Counted from the stretch's first letter, positions 20,123-32,634 are shown. The stretch: DNA of 64,000 bases from an uncultured Oscillospiraceae bacterium (GCA_947624385.1 CANQJZ010000007.1:1-64000); one strand, 5' to 3'. Translations and numbers: made by a program. Notes: generated from the letters alone by a model not told the origin.

Positions 20123-20663
20123 ACTGATAGTATCCCCGCAAAAAGTCCATCCCAAAACACCCGGCGGCATAAACCGCCTGTCCCAGCCGTGCGGACAGGG
20201 CCAGACGGCCTTCCAGCTTTGACCGCACGCCGCCAAAATCGATCTCCGCCCGCAGGTCCGCGTTGGGGACCATGTGCGCGATACCCTCCATGGCAAGGCC
20301 CGCACGGGCGTATGCCATCGCGGCGGCATAGGGGTCCGGACCCGCCGCCAGGTATCGCACCCGCAGCGACTTGATCCGCACCCGGCCCAGCAGCCAGCCC
20401 ATGGGCCGGCACGCGCTCCGGGCCAGCAGCCGCAGCACCGGCAGCGGCACGCGCCGCAGAAGGCTTTTTTCGTCCCGCTCGGCGTCCTTTTCCAGCTCCC
20501 GGCCCGTGGCCGCCTCCCGGGGAAAAAGCTTCACCGGCACGGGTCCGGCCCGACCGGTGAGCGTAAAGACGCCGTGGGCATACCCCGCCTCCAATCGCAC
20601 CGGCGCCAGCGCCAGTACGCATAGAAGCAGCGGTACCCCGACCGCGATACAAATGGCTGTCAA
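20073..20663 (-). CDS. DUF2953-like hypothetical protein
   Basis: 590-nt ORF, N-terminal TM, position next to gerW; C-terminus runs into the hairpin chain. Confidence 0.6.
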   Translation of the reverse strand: MTAICIAVGVPLLLCVLALAPVRLEAGYAHGVFTLTGRAGPVPVKLFPREAATGRELEKDAERDEKSLLRRVPLPVLRLLARSACRPMGWLLGRVRIKSLRVRYLAAGPDPYAAAMAYARAGLAMEGIAHMVPNADLRAEIDFGGVRSKLEGRLALSARLGQAVYAAGCFGMDFLRGYYQYNDHRKAKTNVFAAKR

Positions 20664-21283
20664 TGCTCCAGGGCGACCTCCTTCGTCTCCGCTTCCGTCT
20701 TTGCCGCCGCTTCCTCCGCCGCCCGCAGGGCGTCCACCTTCTCCTGCAGCTGTTTGGCCGCGTCGCTGCCGCCGATCTCGGGCAGCGGGGGCAGCTCGTC
20801 CAGGCTGGAAATGCCCATGGTCCGCAAAAACAGGTCCGTGGTCCTGTACAGCGTGGGCCGGCCCACGGCCTCCAGCTGGCCGCAGGGCTCGATCATGCCC
20901 CGCTCTGTCAGCACGCCCACGGTATAGGAGCTGTCCACGCCCCGCATCTGCTCGATGTAGGCCCGGGTCACCGGCTGAAAATAGGCCGCGATGGCCAGCA
21001 CCTCCAGCGACGCCGGGGACAGCTTGGGCGCACGGCGCTGCTCCAGGGCCCTGGTGATGGCGTCGGCGTGCTCCGGGGCGCTGTGCAGCTGCAGGGAGTC
21101 GTTGAGCCGCACCAGGCGTATGCCCCGCTTTCCCGCTTCATATTCCGCCGCCAGCTCCGCGCCGGCTGCCAGCACGTCCGCCTCGTCCGAATCGGTGACG
21201 ATGGCGATACGGGCCGCGCTCACCGGCTCCCCGGAGGCAAACAATATGGCCTCCACGGCGCTTTTCAGTTCTATTTTATCCAT
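20660..21283 (-). CDS. scpB: Segregation and condensation protein B
   Basis: AVEAILFASGEPVSAARIA; VLAIAAYFQPVTRAYIEQMRGVDS. Confidence 0.93.
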   Translation of the reverse strand: MDKIELKSAVEAILFASGEPVSAARIAIVTDSDEADVLAAGAELAAEYEAGKRGIRLVRLNDSLQLHSAPEHADAITRALEQRRAPKLSPASLEVLAIAAYFQPVTRAYIEQMRGVDSSYTVGVLTERGMIEPCGQLEAVGRPTLYRTTDLFLRTMGISSLDELPPLPEIGGSDAAKQLQEKVDALRAAEEAAAKTEAETKEVALEH

Positions 21284-22058
21284 AATCGATGCTCTCCAAA
21301 ATGGCCTCCGTGTCGCCGCCGGTGAAGTTCACGGCATAATCGTCCCCGTCCGGGTCGATGGTCACGCTCCCCATGGAGCACATGGCCAGCAGGGACAAAA
21401 ACGTGGCCACCACCTCCGAGCGGCTCTCCGCCAGCGCGTACAACGAGCGCAGGGACGAACGGCCCTTTTGCCGCAGGTAAGAGATGAGCTGACGGCTCTT
21501 GTCCTGCACGCTGTACACGATGGGCCGGGGGATGGACACCCGCCCTTCCTCCTCCGGCACGGTCACGCCCTTGCGCAGCATCCCGGCCAGGGCCGCCAGA
21601 AGCTCCCAGGGCTGGTGGTGATAGTCGTACGCGCCATATTTTGGCATGGGCTCCGGCGGCGTGGAGTAAAGCCGCGACCCGGCCTCCAGGGCCAGGCTCA
21701 GCGCCGGCACGTTTTCCTTCACCGCCGCGAAGGCGTCCCGGCTCTGTAACTGTTCCAGGCTGGACATGAGAAGCTCCAGCTCGGAAACCTCCTCCGTCCC
21801 GGCCAGCAGTGTCTTCGTCTTGATGTACACCAGATGGGAGGCCATCTGCACGAACTCGCTGGCAACTTCCAGGTCCATCTCGTGCATCCGGGCCAGCCAC
21901 GCCAGGTACTGGTCCAGAATGTCCGCGATCTTTATGTCCCGTATCTCTATGCGGTTTTTGGACAGGAGCATCAGGATCAGGGTCAGCGGGCCTTCAAAGT
22001 CCTGCATCTCCTCTTTCGTCCTGACCACCCCTTCCAGGTGGAAGGTGGGGTTTTCCAT
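21276..22058 (-). CDS. scpA: Segregation and condensation protein A
   Basis: FEGPLTLILMLLSKNRIEIRDIKIADILDQYL; overlaps scpB. Confidence 0.92.
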   Translation of the reverse strand: MENPTFHLEGVVRTKEEMQDFEGPLTLILMLLSKNRIEIRDIKIADILDQYLAWLARMHEMDLEVASEFVQMASHLVYIKTKTLLAGTEEVSELELLMSSLEQLQSRDAFAAVKENVPALSLALEAGSRLYSTPPEPMPKYGAYDYHHQPWELLAALAGMLRKGVTVPEEEGRVSIPRPIVYSVQDKSRQLISYLRQKGRSSLRSLYALAESRSEVVATFLSLLAMCSMGSVTIDPDGDDYAVNFTGGDTEAILESIDYG

Positions 22059-22060
22059 AC

Positions 22061-22738
22061 TCAGTTCACCAGATCGAAACCAAATTCCGCGATAAAAAAC
22101 AGCTTGTCGTATATCCAGCCCGTGGCGGCGGAGAGATACCCGGACAGCCCGCCCGTGATGACCAGCACCATCACGATCAGCATGCCGTAGCGCTCATAGC
22201 GCATGAGCTTGTCATAGGCGCTGTCGCTCAAAAACGCGAACAGGACCTTGGACCCGTCCAGGGGCGATATGGGCAGTATATTGAACACCGCCAGCGCCAG
22301 GGACATGTACGCCGTGGTCATGATCATCTCCGAAAGCCGGTAGGTGAAGGCCGAGCCATGCCGATAGAGCGGGCCGTACGAAAAGCCGTAGAGGAACAGG
22401 CACACCGCCGCGATGATGAGGTTGCTGACAGGTCCTGCCAGGGCCGTGAGCGCCATCCCCTGCCGGGGCTTTTTGAATTTGTACATATCCACCGGCACGG
22501 GCTTGGCCCAGCCAAAGCGGAACAGCACCATCATCACCAGGCCCCAGGGGTCGATGTGGCGAATGGGGTTGAGGGTGAGCCGACCGGCCCGTTTGGCCGT
22601 ATCGTCCCCCAGGGCATAGGCCACCGCCCCATGGCTCAGCTCATGCAGCGTGATGCACACCAGCGCCGGGATGATGGAAAACAGCAGGTCCGTCAGCACG
22701 GACCAGTCCAGATTGCGGAACACGTTTGCAAATCCCAT
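22061..22738 (-). CDS. Site-2 protease family (M50) membrane metalloprotease
   Basis: ITLHELSHGAVAYALGD; NILPISPLDGSK. Confidence 0.85.
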   Translation of the reverse strand: MGFANVFRNLDWSVLTDLLFSIIPALVCITLHELSHGAVAYALGDDTAKRAGRLTLNPIRHIDPWGLVMMVLFRFGWAKPVPVDMYKFKKPRQGMALTALAGPVSNLIIAAVCLFLYGFSYGPLYRHGSAFTYRLSEMIMTTAYMSLALAVFNILPISPLDGSKVLFAFLSDSAYDKLMRYERYGMLIVMVLVITGGLSGYLSAATGWIYDKLFFIAEFGFDLVN

Positions 22739-22741
22739 GGT

Positions 22742-23326
22742 TCACACCCAGTCGGATATCGCCCCGAGAAGCGCCTCCCGCCCGGTCCGCTTCTCGGCGG
22801 AAAAGGGCAGGAGCAGTGTGTCCTCCCCCAGCGCCAGCATCTCGCGTATACGGGCCAGGTTCGGCTCTTTTTCCGACGCCTTCAGCTTATCCCACTTGTT
22901 GGCGACCACCGCCCGGGGGCAGCCGCAGATGGCGAACAGCGTGTTCATGTCAGCGTCCAGGGCCGTGGGCGCGTGGCGTCCGTCCACGATCTGCACGCCT
23001 ACGGTGATATTCCCGCTGTCGGCGAAAAAAGCCTCCATGAGCCGGCCCCACCGGTCCCGCTCCGCCTGGGACACCTTGGCGTAGCCGTATCCGGGCAGAT
23101 CCACGAACCACACGGCCTCGCCTACCAGAAAATAATTGATATTGGTAGTCTTGCCGGGGGCGGAGCCCACCCGGGCCAGGTTCTTGCGGTTCAAAAGGCA
23201 GTTGATGACGGAGCTCTTGCCCACGTTGGACTTGCCCGCGAACACCACCGTGGGCCGGCCGTCCCGGACAAAGTCCTCCCTGCGGCCGACGGACCTGACG
23301 AACCGGGCCGGCTCAAGGCGTATCAT
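22742..23326 (-). CDS. engB: Ribosome biogenesis GTP-binding protein YsxC/EngB
   Basis: [38 protein letters not shown]. Confidence 0.94.
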   Translation of the reverse strand: MIRLEPARFVRSVGRREDFVRDGRPTVVFAGKSNVGKSSVINCLLNRKNLARVGSAPGKTTNINYFLVGEAVWFVDLPGYGYAKVSQAERDRWGRLMEAFFADSGNITVGVQIVDGRHAPTALDADMNTLFAICGCPRAVVANKWDKLKASEKEPNLARIREMLALGEDTLLLPFSAEKRTGREALLGAISDWV

Positions 23327-25676
23327 GCTTTTCCTCCCGGCACAAGGCCGCGTTCAGCACCGTGTCCACGCTCTTGGCGGTGATGAAGTTCAAAGCCGCC
23401 CGGACGGTCTGGTCGATGTCGGCCAAATCCGGCTCGTTCTCCGCCGGTATAATGACCGTGTGGATACCGGCCCGTAAAGCCGCCATCGTCTTTTCCCTTA
23501 AGCCCCCGATGGGCAGCACCCGGCCCAACAGGGTGATCTCCCCCGTCATGGCCACGTCCTGGCGCACAGGGGTACCGGACAGGGCCGACACAAGGCCCGT
23601 GCAGATGGTCACGCCCGCCGAGGGCCCGTCCTTGGGCACGGCCCCCTCCGGGAAGTGGATGTGGATGTCCTTGTTTTTATAAAACTCCGGCTCCACGCCC
23701 AGCTCATTGGCGTGGGCGCGGATATAGGTCAGCGCCGCCCGGGCGGATTCCTTCATCACGTCGCCCAAATTGCCGGTCAGCTCCAGCTTGCCGGAGCCGT
23801 CCATGACGCCCACCTCCGCGTCCAGCATCTCGCCCCCGGCGCTGGTCCAGGCCAGGCCGTGGACCAGGCCCACCTCCGCCGTGCCGTCCGTATGACGGTC
23901 CCGGTACTTGGCCGGGCCAAGCACCTCCTCCAGGCCCCCGGCCCGGAGATATTTGGACTTGCATTTTCCGGCCACGATGCCCGCCGCCGTCTTGCGGCAT
24001 ACCTCCGCCAGCTCCTGTTCCAGCCGGCGCACGCCGGACTCCCGGGTATAGCGGGCGATGATCTCCCGCATGGCCCCGTCGTTGATACGAAGCTGGTTGC
24101 CGTTCAGGCCGTGCTTTTTCCGCTGCTTGGGCAGCAGGTGGTCCCGGGCGATGGCAAGCTTTTCCTCGTCGGTATAGCTGGGGAACTCGATGATCTCCAT
24201 CCTATCCAGCAGCGCCGGCGGTATCGTGTCGGCGGTGTTGGCGGTGGTGATGAAAAACACGTGGGACAAATCGAAGGGCAGCTCCAGAAAGTGGTCCCGA
24301 AACTGGCTGTTCTGCTCCGGGTCCAACGCCTCCAGCAGCGCCGCCGATGGGTCGCCCCGGTAGTCGGAGCCCAGCTTGTCGATCTCGTCCAGGACCATGA
24401 CCGGGTTGCGGCTGCCCGCCTGCTGGATACCGGCCATAATGCGCCCCGGCATAGCCCCCACATATGTCTTGCGGTGGCCCCGTATCTCCGCCTCGTCATG
24501 AATGCCGCCAAGCGATATGCGGCACAGCTTCCGGCCCATGGCCCGTGCGATGGACAGGGCGATGCTCGTCTTGCCGGTGCCCGGAGGGCCCAGAAGGCAC
24601 AGGATGGACCCCTTCTGGTCCGGGGCCAGCTTGCGCACGGCGATATACTCGATCACCCGCTCCTTGATCTTATCCAGGCCGAAGTGGTCCGCGTCCAGCG
24701 CGGCCCGGACGGCCTCGGGGTCCAGATCGTCCCGTGTCTCCGTGGTCCAGGGTATTTCCAGGCATATGTCCAGATAGCTTCTTATCACGGCCGATTCCGC
24801 GCTGCCGAAGGGCTGCTTGGCCAGGCGGCCGATCTCCTTATGGAGCTTGTCCGCCACCTCTTTGGGCAGCGCGGCCTTTTCCACGGCGGCCCGGTATTCC
24901 TCCGTATCGTCGCCGTAGCCCTCGTCCTCGCCCAGCTCCGCCTGGATGGTCCGAAGCTGCTCCCGCAGGAACATCTCCCGCTGGACCTGCTTCATGCGCC
25001 GGGCGGCTTCCTCGTGGATGGACTGCTCCATGTCCAGAATGTCCAGCTCCCAGCGTATGAGCCGGTTCACCAGCGCCAGACGCCGCAGGGGCCGCAGCTC
25101 TTCCAGCACCAGCTGCTTCTGCTCGTGGCGCATGTAGATGTTCTGGGTCACATAGTCCGCCACGTAGCCCGGGTCCGCGCTGGGCAGGATATTGCCCAGC
25201 ACGTCGCTCAAGTCCAGCCCGGAGCTCTCGGCGTACTTCTCCAAAAGCCCGTAGCACTGGCGTATGAGCGCCTCGGCCTTCACCGCCGTGCGGGGATTGT
25301 TCACCGGCTCCACCGGCTCCACCTGGGCGGTGAGATAGGGCTTTGTCCCGGTCAGGCGGTCCAGGTATCCCCGGGACACGCCCTCCACCATGACCTTGGC
25401 GCCCTCCTCGTCCGGCACCCGCAGGACCTGCATCACCCGGCAGACGCACCCGACCTTGTAAAGGCCGTCCGCGCCGGGCACAACCTCCGCCGAGGCGTCC
25501 CGCTGGGCAATGAGAAACAGGGTCTGGTCCGACTCCATGGCCGCGTCCAGCGCGGCTCTCGCCTCGTCCCGGTCCACGTCGAATATGAGCCGCATGCCGG
25601 GAAATACGCATATGCCCCGCAGGGCGATCAGCGGGTAGACCCGGCGGCGGGATGTGATCGTAGTTTCAGTATCCAT
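23313..25676 (-). CDS. lon: Endopeptidase La (LonA)
   Basis: [38 protein letters not shown] catalytic Ser. Confidence 0.96.
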   Translation of the reverse strand: MDTETTITSRRRVYPLIALRGICVFPGMRLIFDVDRDEARAALDAAMESDQTLFLIAQRDASAEVVPGADGLYKVGCVCRVMQVLRVPDEEGAKVMVEGVSRGYLDRLTGTKPYLTAQVEPVEPVNNPRTAVKAEALIRQCYGLLEKYAESSGLDLSDVLGNILPSADPGYVADYVTQNIYMRHEQKQLVLEELRPLRRLALVNRLIRWELDILDMEQSIHEEAARRMKQVQREMFLREQLRTIQAELGEDEGYGDDTEEYRAAVEKAALPKEVADKLHKEIGRLAKQPFGSAESAVIRSYLDICLEIPWTTETRDDLDPEAVRAALDADHFGLDKIKERVIEYIAVRKLAPDQKGSILCLLGPPGTGKTSIALSIARAMGRKLCRISLGGIHDEAEIRGHRKTYVGAMPGRIMAGIQQAGSRNPVMVLDEIDKLGSDYRGDPSAALLEALDPEQNSQFRDHFLELPFDLSHVFFITTANTADTIPPALLDRMEIIEFPSYTDEEKLAIARDHLLPKQRKKHGLNGNQLRINDGAMREIIARYTRESGVRRLEQELAEVCRKTAAGIVAGKCKSKYLRAGGLEEVLGPAKYRDRHTDGTAEVGLVHGLAWTSAGGEMLDAEVGVMDGSGKLELTGNLGDVMKESARAALTYIRAHANELGVEPEFYKNKDIHIHFPEGAVPKDGPSAGVTICTGLVSALSGTPVRQDVAMTGEITLLGRVLPIGGLREKTMAALRAGIHTVIIPAENEPDLADIDQTVRAALNFITAKSVDTVLNAALCREEKHDTP

Positions 25677-25744
25677 ACGTTACCCTCCTATTCGGGAAAA
25701 GGCCGCACGAACCGTGCGGCCATGTCCCGTGCAGGAAATGTTTG

Positions 25745-27025
<1,281 letters not shown>

Positions 27026-27031
27026 AGGATT

Positions 27032-27613
27032 TTACCTCTTTGTGATGATCTTGTCGATAAGGCCGTACTGCACGGCTTCCTCTGCGGTCATGAAATTGTC
27101 CCGCTCCGTGGCCTCCACGATCTCCTCATAGCTCTTGCCGGTGTTGTCGGCCAGAATGTGGTTGAGCCGCTCCTTGATGACCTCCAGCCGCTTCAGGTGG
27201 ATAGCCATATCCGTTATCTGGCCCTGGGTCCCGGCGGAGGGCTGGTGGATCATGATCTCCGCGTTGGGCAGGGCGATACGCTTGCCCCTGGCGCCGCTCG
27301 AGAGCAGGAACGCCCCCATGCTGGCGGCCAGCCCCACGCAAATGGTGGACACGTCGCACTTGATGTACTGCATGGTATCATAGATGGCCATGCCGGCCGT
27401 GACGCTGCCGCCGGGGCTGTTGATGTAAAACTGGATATCCTTGTCCGGATCCTGGCCTTCCAGATAGAGCATCTGGGCCACGATCAGCGACGCGGTGGTG
27501 TCGTTCACTTCCTCCGACAGCATGATGATCCGGTCGTTCAAGAGCCGGGAGAAGATGTCATACGAGCGCTCCCCCCGGGAGGTCTGTTCCACTACATACG
27601 GTACTAGGCTCAT
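27032..27613 (-). CDS. clpP: ATP-dependent Clp protease proteolytic subunit
   Basis: [48 protein letters not shown]. Confidence 0.96.
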   Translation of the reverse strand: MSLVPYVVEQTSRGERSYDIFSRLLNDRIIMLSEEVNDTTASLIVAQMLYLEGQDPDKDIQFYINSPGGSVTAGMAIYDTMQYIKCDVSTICVGLAASMGAFLLSSGARGKRIALPNAEIMIHQPSAGTQGQITDMAIHLKRLEVIKERLNHILADNTGKSYEEIVEATERDNFMTAEEAVQYGLIDKIITKR

Positions 27614-27663
27614 CGGTCTCGCTCCTTTCCAGGTATTGAAAGCCTATCCAAAATCTTCCCGGC

Positions 27664-29133
27664 TTATTCCGCCTTGCCCTCGTCCTCATCCGCGGACTTC
27701 TCCGCCTTTTTGCGGGGAGCGCGCTTTTTGGGCGCTGGTTTGGCTTCCTCATCCGCGTCGGGCTCTTCGTCGGCCTCGTCCTTCTTCTTCCGGGCCGTGC
27801 GCTTCTTGGGCGCGGGCTTTTCTTCCTCCCCGGCGGGCGCTTCCTCCGGCACGGGCTCGGTGGGCACGCCGGCGTCGAAAATGAGCTGGGCGGCCTTGCG
27901 CGTTTTCACGTCGCCCACGATCACGTCCCTGCTCAGGGCCTTTTTCACCTGCTCGGCCTCCATGCCGTAGTTCTCGGCCAGGCGGGTATATTCCGCCTCC
28001 ACTTCCTCGTCGGAGACCTCGATGTTCTCCGCCTCGGCGACTTTATCCAGCAGCAGGTCTGTCTTGACCCGGCGCTCGGCCGTGGGGCGGCTCTGCTCCC
28101 GGAAAGTCCTGGGGTCCTGGCCCAGATACTTGAGATACAGCTCCAGGTTCAGGCCGTTCATCTGCAGGTTCTGGTCGTACTCCCGCATCATGTTGTCCAT
28201 CTGTTCCTCGACCATGGCGTCGGGGATGTCGGCGGTGATATTGTCGCCGGCCTTCTCGATCAGGGCTGACTCATAGGCGCTCTGGGCCTGATCCTGGGCC
28301 GTCTTTTCCAGCTTGGCCCGGACGTCGGCCTTGTACTCGTCCAGGGTGTCAAAGTCCGACACGTCCTTGGCGAACTCGTCGTCCAGGTCGGGCATCTGGT
28401 TTTCCTTGACCTCATCGCACTTGACGTGGAACACGGCGGCCTTGCCCGCCAGGGATTTTTCGTGGTATTCCTCCGGGAAGGTGACGTGGATGTCCCGCTC
28501 CTCGCCGGCGCTCATGCCAACGACCTGGTCCTCAAATCCGGGGATGAACGTATTGGAGCCCAGGACCAGATTGTGGCCCTCGGCCTTGCCGCCGTCGAAG
28601 GGCACGCCGTCCACGCTGCCCTCGTAGTCGATGACCGCGGTGTCCTCCAGCTGGGCCGGACGCTCCACGGTGACGATGCGGCTGTTGCGCTTGCGCGCCT
28701 TTTCCAGCTCCGCGTCCACCTGCTCGTCGGTGACCTCCGCCTTGGCCCTGGGGGCCTCGACGCCCTTATACTGGCCCAGAGTCACCTCCGGCCACACGGC
28801 CGTCACGAAGGAGAGCGTCAGCTCCTTGTCGTCGGACACGTCCACGGCCTTCACGGCGGGGTTGCCCACCGTGCGCAGCTTTTCCTGCTCCACGGCGAAG
28901 CGAAACGCCTCGGGGGCCAGATCGTCGGCGGCGTCGTCATAGAACACGTCCTTGCCGTACATGCCCTCGATGACCATGCGTGGGGCCTTGCCCTTGCGGA
29001 AGCCCTGGACAAAGATCTTGCCCCTGTTCTTCAGATAGGCCCCGTTCACGGCCTTCTCGAACTCCGCGGCGTCGCAGAGCACGTCAAAGCTCACCGTGCT
29101 CTTTTCCTGTTTTTCTACGTTCTTTACGATCAT
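27664..29133 (-). CDS. tig: Trigger factor with extended Lys/Glu-rich C-terminal tail
   Basis: N-terminal TF domain with GFRKGKAPRMVIEGMYG; PPIase core; clpP adjacency. Confidence 0.93.
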   Translation of the reverse strand: MIVKNVEKQEKSTVSFDVLCDAAEFEKAVNGAYLKNRGKIFVQGFRKGKAPRMVIEGMYGKDVFYDDAADDLAPEAFRFAVEQEKLRTVGNPAVKAVDVSDDKELTLSFVTAVWPEVTLGQYKGVEAPRAKAEVTDEQVDAELEKARKRNSRIVTVERPAQLEDTAVIDYEGSVDGVPFDGGKAEGHNLVLGSNTFIPGFEDQVVGMSAGEERDIHVTFPEEYHEKSLAGKAAVFHVKCDEVKENQMPDLDDEFAKDVSDFDTLDEYKADVRAKLEKTAQDQAQSAYESALIEKAGDNITADIPDAMVEEQMDNMMREYDQNLQMNGLNLELYLKYLGQDPRTFREQSRPTAERRVKTDLLLDKVAEAENIEVSDEEVEAEYTRLAENYGMEAEQVKKALSRDVIVGDVKTRKAAQLIFDAGVPTEPVPEEAPAGEEEKPAPKKRTARKKKDEADEEPDADEEAKPAPKKRAPRKKAEKSADEDEGKAE

Positions 29134-29217
29134 GTAGCGACTTCTCCTTCCAATATTACGCGGGATATCGTCTTAAATAATAAGCCCATAACACACAGAG
29201 CTTTATTTTACCAAAAA

Positions 29218-29907
29218 TCACAGGATCTTGCAAGGGCTAAAATCTATCCCGTCGCCGGAAACGCACAAATACCGGGTGTTCTCATACCAGCCGTTGAAGG
29301 CCAGGCGCAGACTGTCCGCGTGCAGGTGGCCGCTGGCGCACAGCTTCACGCCGTAGCGCAGAAAAAGGTCCAGTATCTCCCGGCATACATACCCGCCGTA
29401 TTTGGGCGGATAATGTAAGAATACGTACTTCTCCCGCTCTCCGGCGGCCTTCAGGCTCGCCTCCAGCCGCAGTATCTCCCGGGCGATGAGCTTTTTGTCG
29501 TGCTCCGTGCCCCGGCTCTCCTCGTAAAACCAGCCCTTGGTGCCGCATATGGCGGCGTTTTCGCCGTAGGGATAGAAGTTGTTGTGGAGGATGGAGACGG
29601 TGGAAATGGAATTTTTTTCAAAAAACGCGTGCATCTTGGCCGCCGAAGTCCACCAGTAATCGTGGTTGCCCTTGAGCACGATCTTTTTGCCCGGCAGCGC
29701 GTCGATAAATTTGAAGTCCTCCAGCGCCCCGTCCAGGTCCAGCGCCCAGCTGGTGTCCCCGCACAGCACGCACACGTCCTCGTCCGTCAGGGCGGAAAAG
29801 CCCGCCCTAAGCTTCTCCACGTGGTTTTTCCACCTGGGCCCGAACACATCCATGGGCTTGTCCGCGCCGAAGGACAGGTGCAGGTCGCCTATGGCATAAA
29901 GTGACAT
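29218..29907 (-). CDS. Metallophosphoesterase
   Basis: YAIGDLHLSF; VCVLCGDTSW; LKGNHDYWW. Confidence 0.85.
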   Translation of the reverse strand: MSLYAIGDLHLSFGADKPMDVFGPRWKNHVEKLRAGFSALTDEDVCVLCGDTSWALDLDGALEDFKFIDALPGKKIVLKGNHDYWWTSAAKMHAFFEKNSISTVSILHNNFYPYGENAAICGTKGWFYEESRGTEHDKKLIAREILRLEASLKAAGEREKYVFLHYPPKYGGYVCREILDLFLRYGVKLCASGHLHADSLRLAFNGWYENTRYLCVSGDGIDFSPCKIL

Positions 29908-29957
29908 CGAATAAACGCCTTTCTGCGCGCAGATACTATCCGCGAGGTGATAGCGAT

Positions 29958-30152
29958 ATGGATAACAAGAAGAATTGCGGCGGCCGGGACTGCATCAACG
30001 GCGTCAACTGCACTGTGAGCAACTGCAAGCATCACACGCTCAGCGACCAGTGTACCGCGCCTCACATCAGCGTCAAGAGCGAGCAGGCCGTCACCAAGGC
30101 GGAGACCTTCTGCGGCACCTTCTCGCCCGTGGACACCTGGCAGTATGTGTGA
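29958..30152 (+). CDS. DUF1540 domain-containing small Cys-rich protein
   Basis: 64 aa MDNKKNCGGRDCINGVNCTVSNCKHHTLSDQCTAPHISV...TFCGTF. Confidence 0.8.
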   Translation: MDNKKNCGGRDCINGVNCTVSNCKHHTLSDQCTAPHISVKSEQAVTKAETFCGTFSPVDTWQYV

Positions 30153-30158
30153 CCTCAG

Positions 30159-30184
30159 GGGGAGACGTTTATCGTCTCCCTCTA
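30159..30184. terminator. Bidirectional terminator-like hairpin
   Basis: GGGAGACG-tttat-CGTCTCCC between convergent genes. Confidence 0.55.
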
Positions 30185-30189
30185 CATAG

Positions 30190-31671
30190 TCACGCCAAAA
30201 AATCCGAGACGGACTGTTTCATGTCCTCTTTTGTCACCCATTGACCAAAAATGACCGGTTTTTGTCCCAGGTGGGACAATGGCCCCGGCGCGGAAATGCC
30301 GGTATAAGCGGATAATTCGTCCACAATGTCCGGGCCGGACATTTGTGGGACAACGCCCAGGGCCTCCAGCACGGCGGCGCCGAACTTGAAGGGGCTGGCG
30401 GTGGAGACCACCACCGTGGGCCGCACCGCGCCCTCCTTTTGCCGCAGGTCGCCCAGCACCCGGCTGGCCACGGCGGTATGGGTATCCATGAGATAGCCCT
30501 TGTCCCGCCAGACCCGGCCGATCTCCGCCTTGGCGTCATCGTCCGGGCAGAAGCCGCCGGTGAACTCCCGCTGCACGGCGGCCCGCAGGTCCTCCCCCGC
30601 GTCGTAGCGGCCTTGACCGGACAGCTTTTCCATCATGTCCCGGACCTGGGCCGCGTCGCCGCTCAGGCAGTACAGCAGCCGTTCCAGGTTGGACGAGACG
30701 AGAATGTCCATGGACGGCGAGCTGGTCAGGTGGAAGGGCCGGTTTTTGTCGTAGACCCCCGTGGCGATGAAGTCCGTCAGGACGTTGTTGTCGTTGGACG
30801 CGCAGATAAACCGGCCCACGGGCAGACCCATCTGTTTGGCGTACCACCCGGCCAGGATATTGCCGAAGTTGCCGGTGGGCACGCAGAAGTCCAGCTTTTC
30901 GCCCATTTGAAGCTTTCCCGCGTTCACCATGTCGCAGTAGGCGGAGAAGTAATAGGCGATCTGAGGCACCAGACGGCCCCAGTTGATGGAGTTGGCGGAG
31001 CTGAGGAAGTACCCCCGGCTGTCCAGGACCTTCTCAAAGTCCCGGTCGGCGAATATCTTCTTCACGCCGGTCTGGGCGTCGTCAAAGTTGCCGTCCACGG
31101 CTACCACATTGACGTTGCCGCCCTCCTGCGTGGCCATTTGCAGCTTCTGGACCTGGCTGACGCCATCCCGGGGATAAAACACCATGATCCGGGTGCCCGG
31201 CACGTCCTTGAAGCCCTCCAGCGCCGCCTTGCCCGTGTCCCCGCTGGTGGCGACAAGGATGCTCACCGTGCGCTGTTCGCCGTTTTTCCGAAGGCTGGCC
31301 GTCAAAAGCCTTGGCATGATCTGCAGGGCCATGTCTTTAAACGCGCTGGTGGGGCCGTGCCACAGTTCCAGATACGCCGTTTCATCGTCCAGCACGTGCA
31401 GCGGCGCTATAGACGGATGGTCGAAGTTGTCCCCATAGGACGCCTCGGCAATATCTTCCAGCTCTTCCCGGCTGAACTCGTCCAGGTAAAGGCCCAGGAC
31501 CTCCACCGCACGCTGCCGGTATGGCATGGCAGCCAGTCGGCGTATAAAGTCCATATCCACGGTGGGGATGGTCTCGGGGACATATAATCCCCCGTCGGGG
31601 GCGATGCCCCGTATAATGGCCTGGGAGGCGGTCACGCCGCGGGTGCCCTGTCTCGTGCTCACATATTTCAT
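30190..31671 (-). CDS. thrC: Threonine synthase
   Basis: MKYVSTRQGTRGVTASQAIIRGIAPDGGLYVPE; GPTSAFKDMALQ. Confidence 0.94.
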   Translation of the reverse strand: MKYVSTRQGTRGVTASQAIIRGIAPDGGLYVPETIPTVDMDFIRRLAAMPYRQRAVEVLGLYLDEFSREELEDIAEASYGDNFDHPSIAPLHVLDDETAYLELWHGPTSAFKDMALQIMPRLLTASLRKNGEQRTVSILVATSGDTGKAALEGFKDVPGTRIMVFYPRDGVSQVQKLQMATQEGGNVNVVAVDGNFDDAQTGVKKIFADRDFEKVLDSRGYFLSSANSINWGRLVPQIAYYFSAYCDMVNAGKLQMGEKLDFCVPTGNFGNILAGWYAKQMGLPVGRFICASNDNNVLTDFIATGVYDKNRPFHLTSSPSMDILVSSNLERLLYCLSGDAAQVRDMMEKLSGQGRYDAGEDLRAAVQREFTGGFCPDDDAKAEIGRVWRDKGYLMDTHTAVASRVLGDLRQKEGAVRPTVVVSTASPFKFGAAVLEALGVVPQMSGPDIVDELSAYTGISAPGPLSHLGQKPVIFGQWVTKEDMKQSVSDFLA

Positions 31672-32039
31672 GTCGAATACGCGTCCTCCAAATGGTGTAT
31701 CTCGGGCTTTTTCGTGTCCAGCCCCTGAGGGGCGTAGACCTCGATCACGTCAAAGCGGGGTTGGAGCTTTGTGGGGTTCTGTTGCAGCCACCGCTCCGCC
31801 GCGGCGATGACGCGCCGCTGCTTGGCGGGCGTCACGAACTCCATGGCCTCGCCGTGGCTCTCGTCCTTACGCAGCTTGACCTCCGCAAAGACCAGATATT
31901 TCCGGTTCCGGGCGATGATGTCGATCTCCCCGAAGCGGCAGGAATAGTTGCGGCCGATGATCTTATACCGGCGGCGCTTCAAATACCGGCAGGCCGCGTC
32001 CTCCCCGAAAGCGCCCAGGAGCTTTTTATCGCTTGGCAT
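31668..32039 (-). CDS. YraN family putative endonuclease
   Basis: LGAFGEDAACRYLKRRRYKIIGRNYSCRFGEIDIIARNRKYLVFAEVK. Confidence 0.9.
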   Translation of the reverse strand: MPSDKKLLGAFGEDAACRYLKRRRYKIIGRNYSCRFGEIDIIARNRKYLVFAEVKLRKDESHGEAMEFVTPAKQRRVIAAAERWLQQNPTKLQPRFDVIEVYAPQGLDTKKPEIHHLEDAYST

Positions 32040-32634
32040 AGAACTTTTTGAGAAAGCTGGGCCGGTGGACCGGGGACGGGCCGAAGGCTTCCAGGGCCGC
32101 GTAATGGGCCTTGGTGCCGTACCCCTTGTGCTTGTCAAAGCCGTACTGGGGGTACTGCTCCGCCAGAGCGTACATCAGCCGGTCACGGGTGACCTTTGCC
32201 AGCACGGACGCCGCCGCGATGCACGCGCATTTTGCGTCCCCGCCCACGATACTCCGGGCCGGAATGGAAATGCCCTTGGTGGTGTTGCCGTCGATGAGGG
32301 CCAGGGCCGGCCTTGGGTCCAGCCGGGCGATGGCCCGGTCCATGGCCAGCAGCGCCGCCCGGAGGATGTTCAGCTCTTCGATCTCCTCCACCGTGGCAAA
32401 GGCGATGCCGTAGGCCACGGCCTTTTCCTCGATCAGCGGGAAAAGCGCCTCCCGCTTTTTCTCCGTGAGCTTCTTGGAGTCGTTTAACCCCGGCAGGTCC
32501 ACACCCTCGGGCAGTATCACCGCCGCGGCGCACACCGGTCCCGCCAGGGGGCCCCGCCCGGCCTCGTCCGCACCGCAAAGGACGGCCACGCCCTCCCGGT
32601 GGACCGCTCTTTCAATCTCCCACAGGTCGTTCAA
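32026..32634 (-). CDS. rnhB: Ribonuclease HII
   Basis: GADEAGRGPLAGPVCAAAVILPEG; DSKKLTEKKRE. Confidence 0.94.
   Translation of the reverse strand: MNDLWEIERAVHREGVAVLCGADEAGRGPLAGPVCAAAVILPEGVDLPGLNDSKKLTEKKREALFPLIEEKAVAYGIAFATVEEIEELNILRAALLAMDRAIARLDPRPALALIDGNTTKGISIPARSIVGGDAKCACIAAASVLAKVTRDRLMYALAEQYPQYGFDKHKGYGTKAHYAALEAFGPSPVHRPSFLKKFYAKR

Noticed and set aside
19946-20374. 142-aa plus-strand ORF MAKRRKAFRRAALRLSKTAW...
   Set aside because: Runs through the hairpin chain and antisense to the DUF2953-like gene; more likely a by-product of the palindromes than a real gene.
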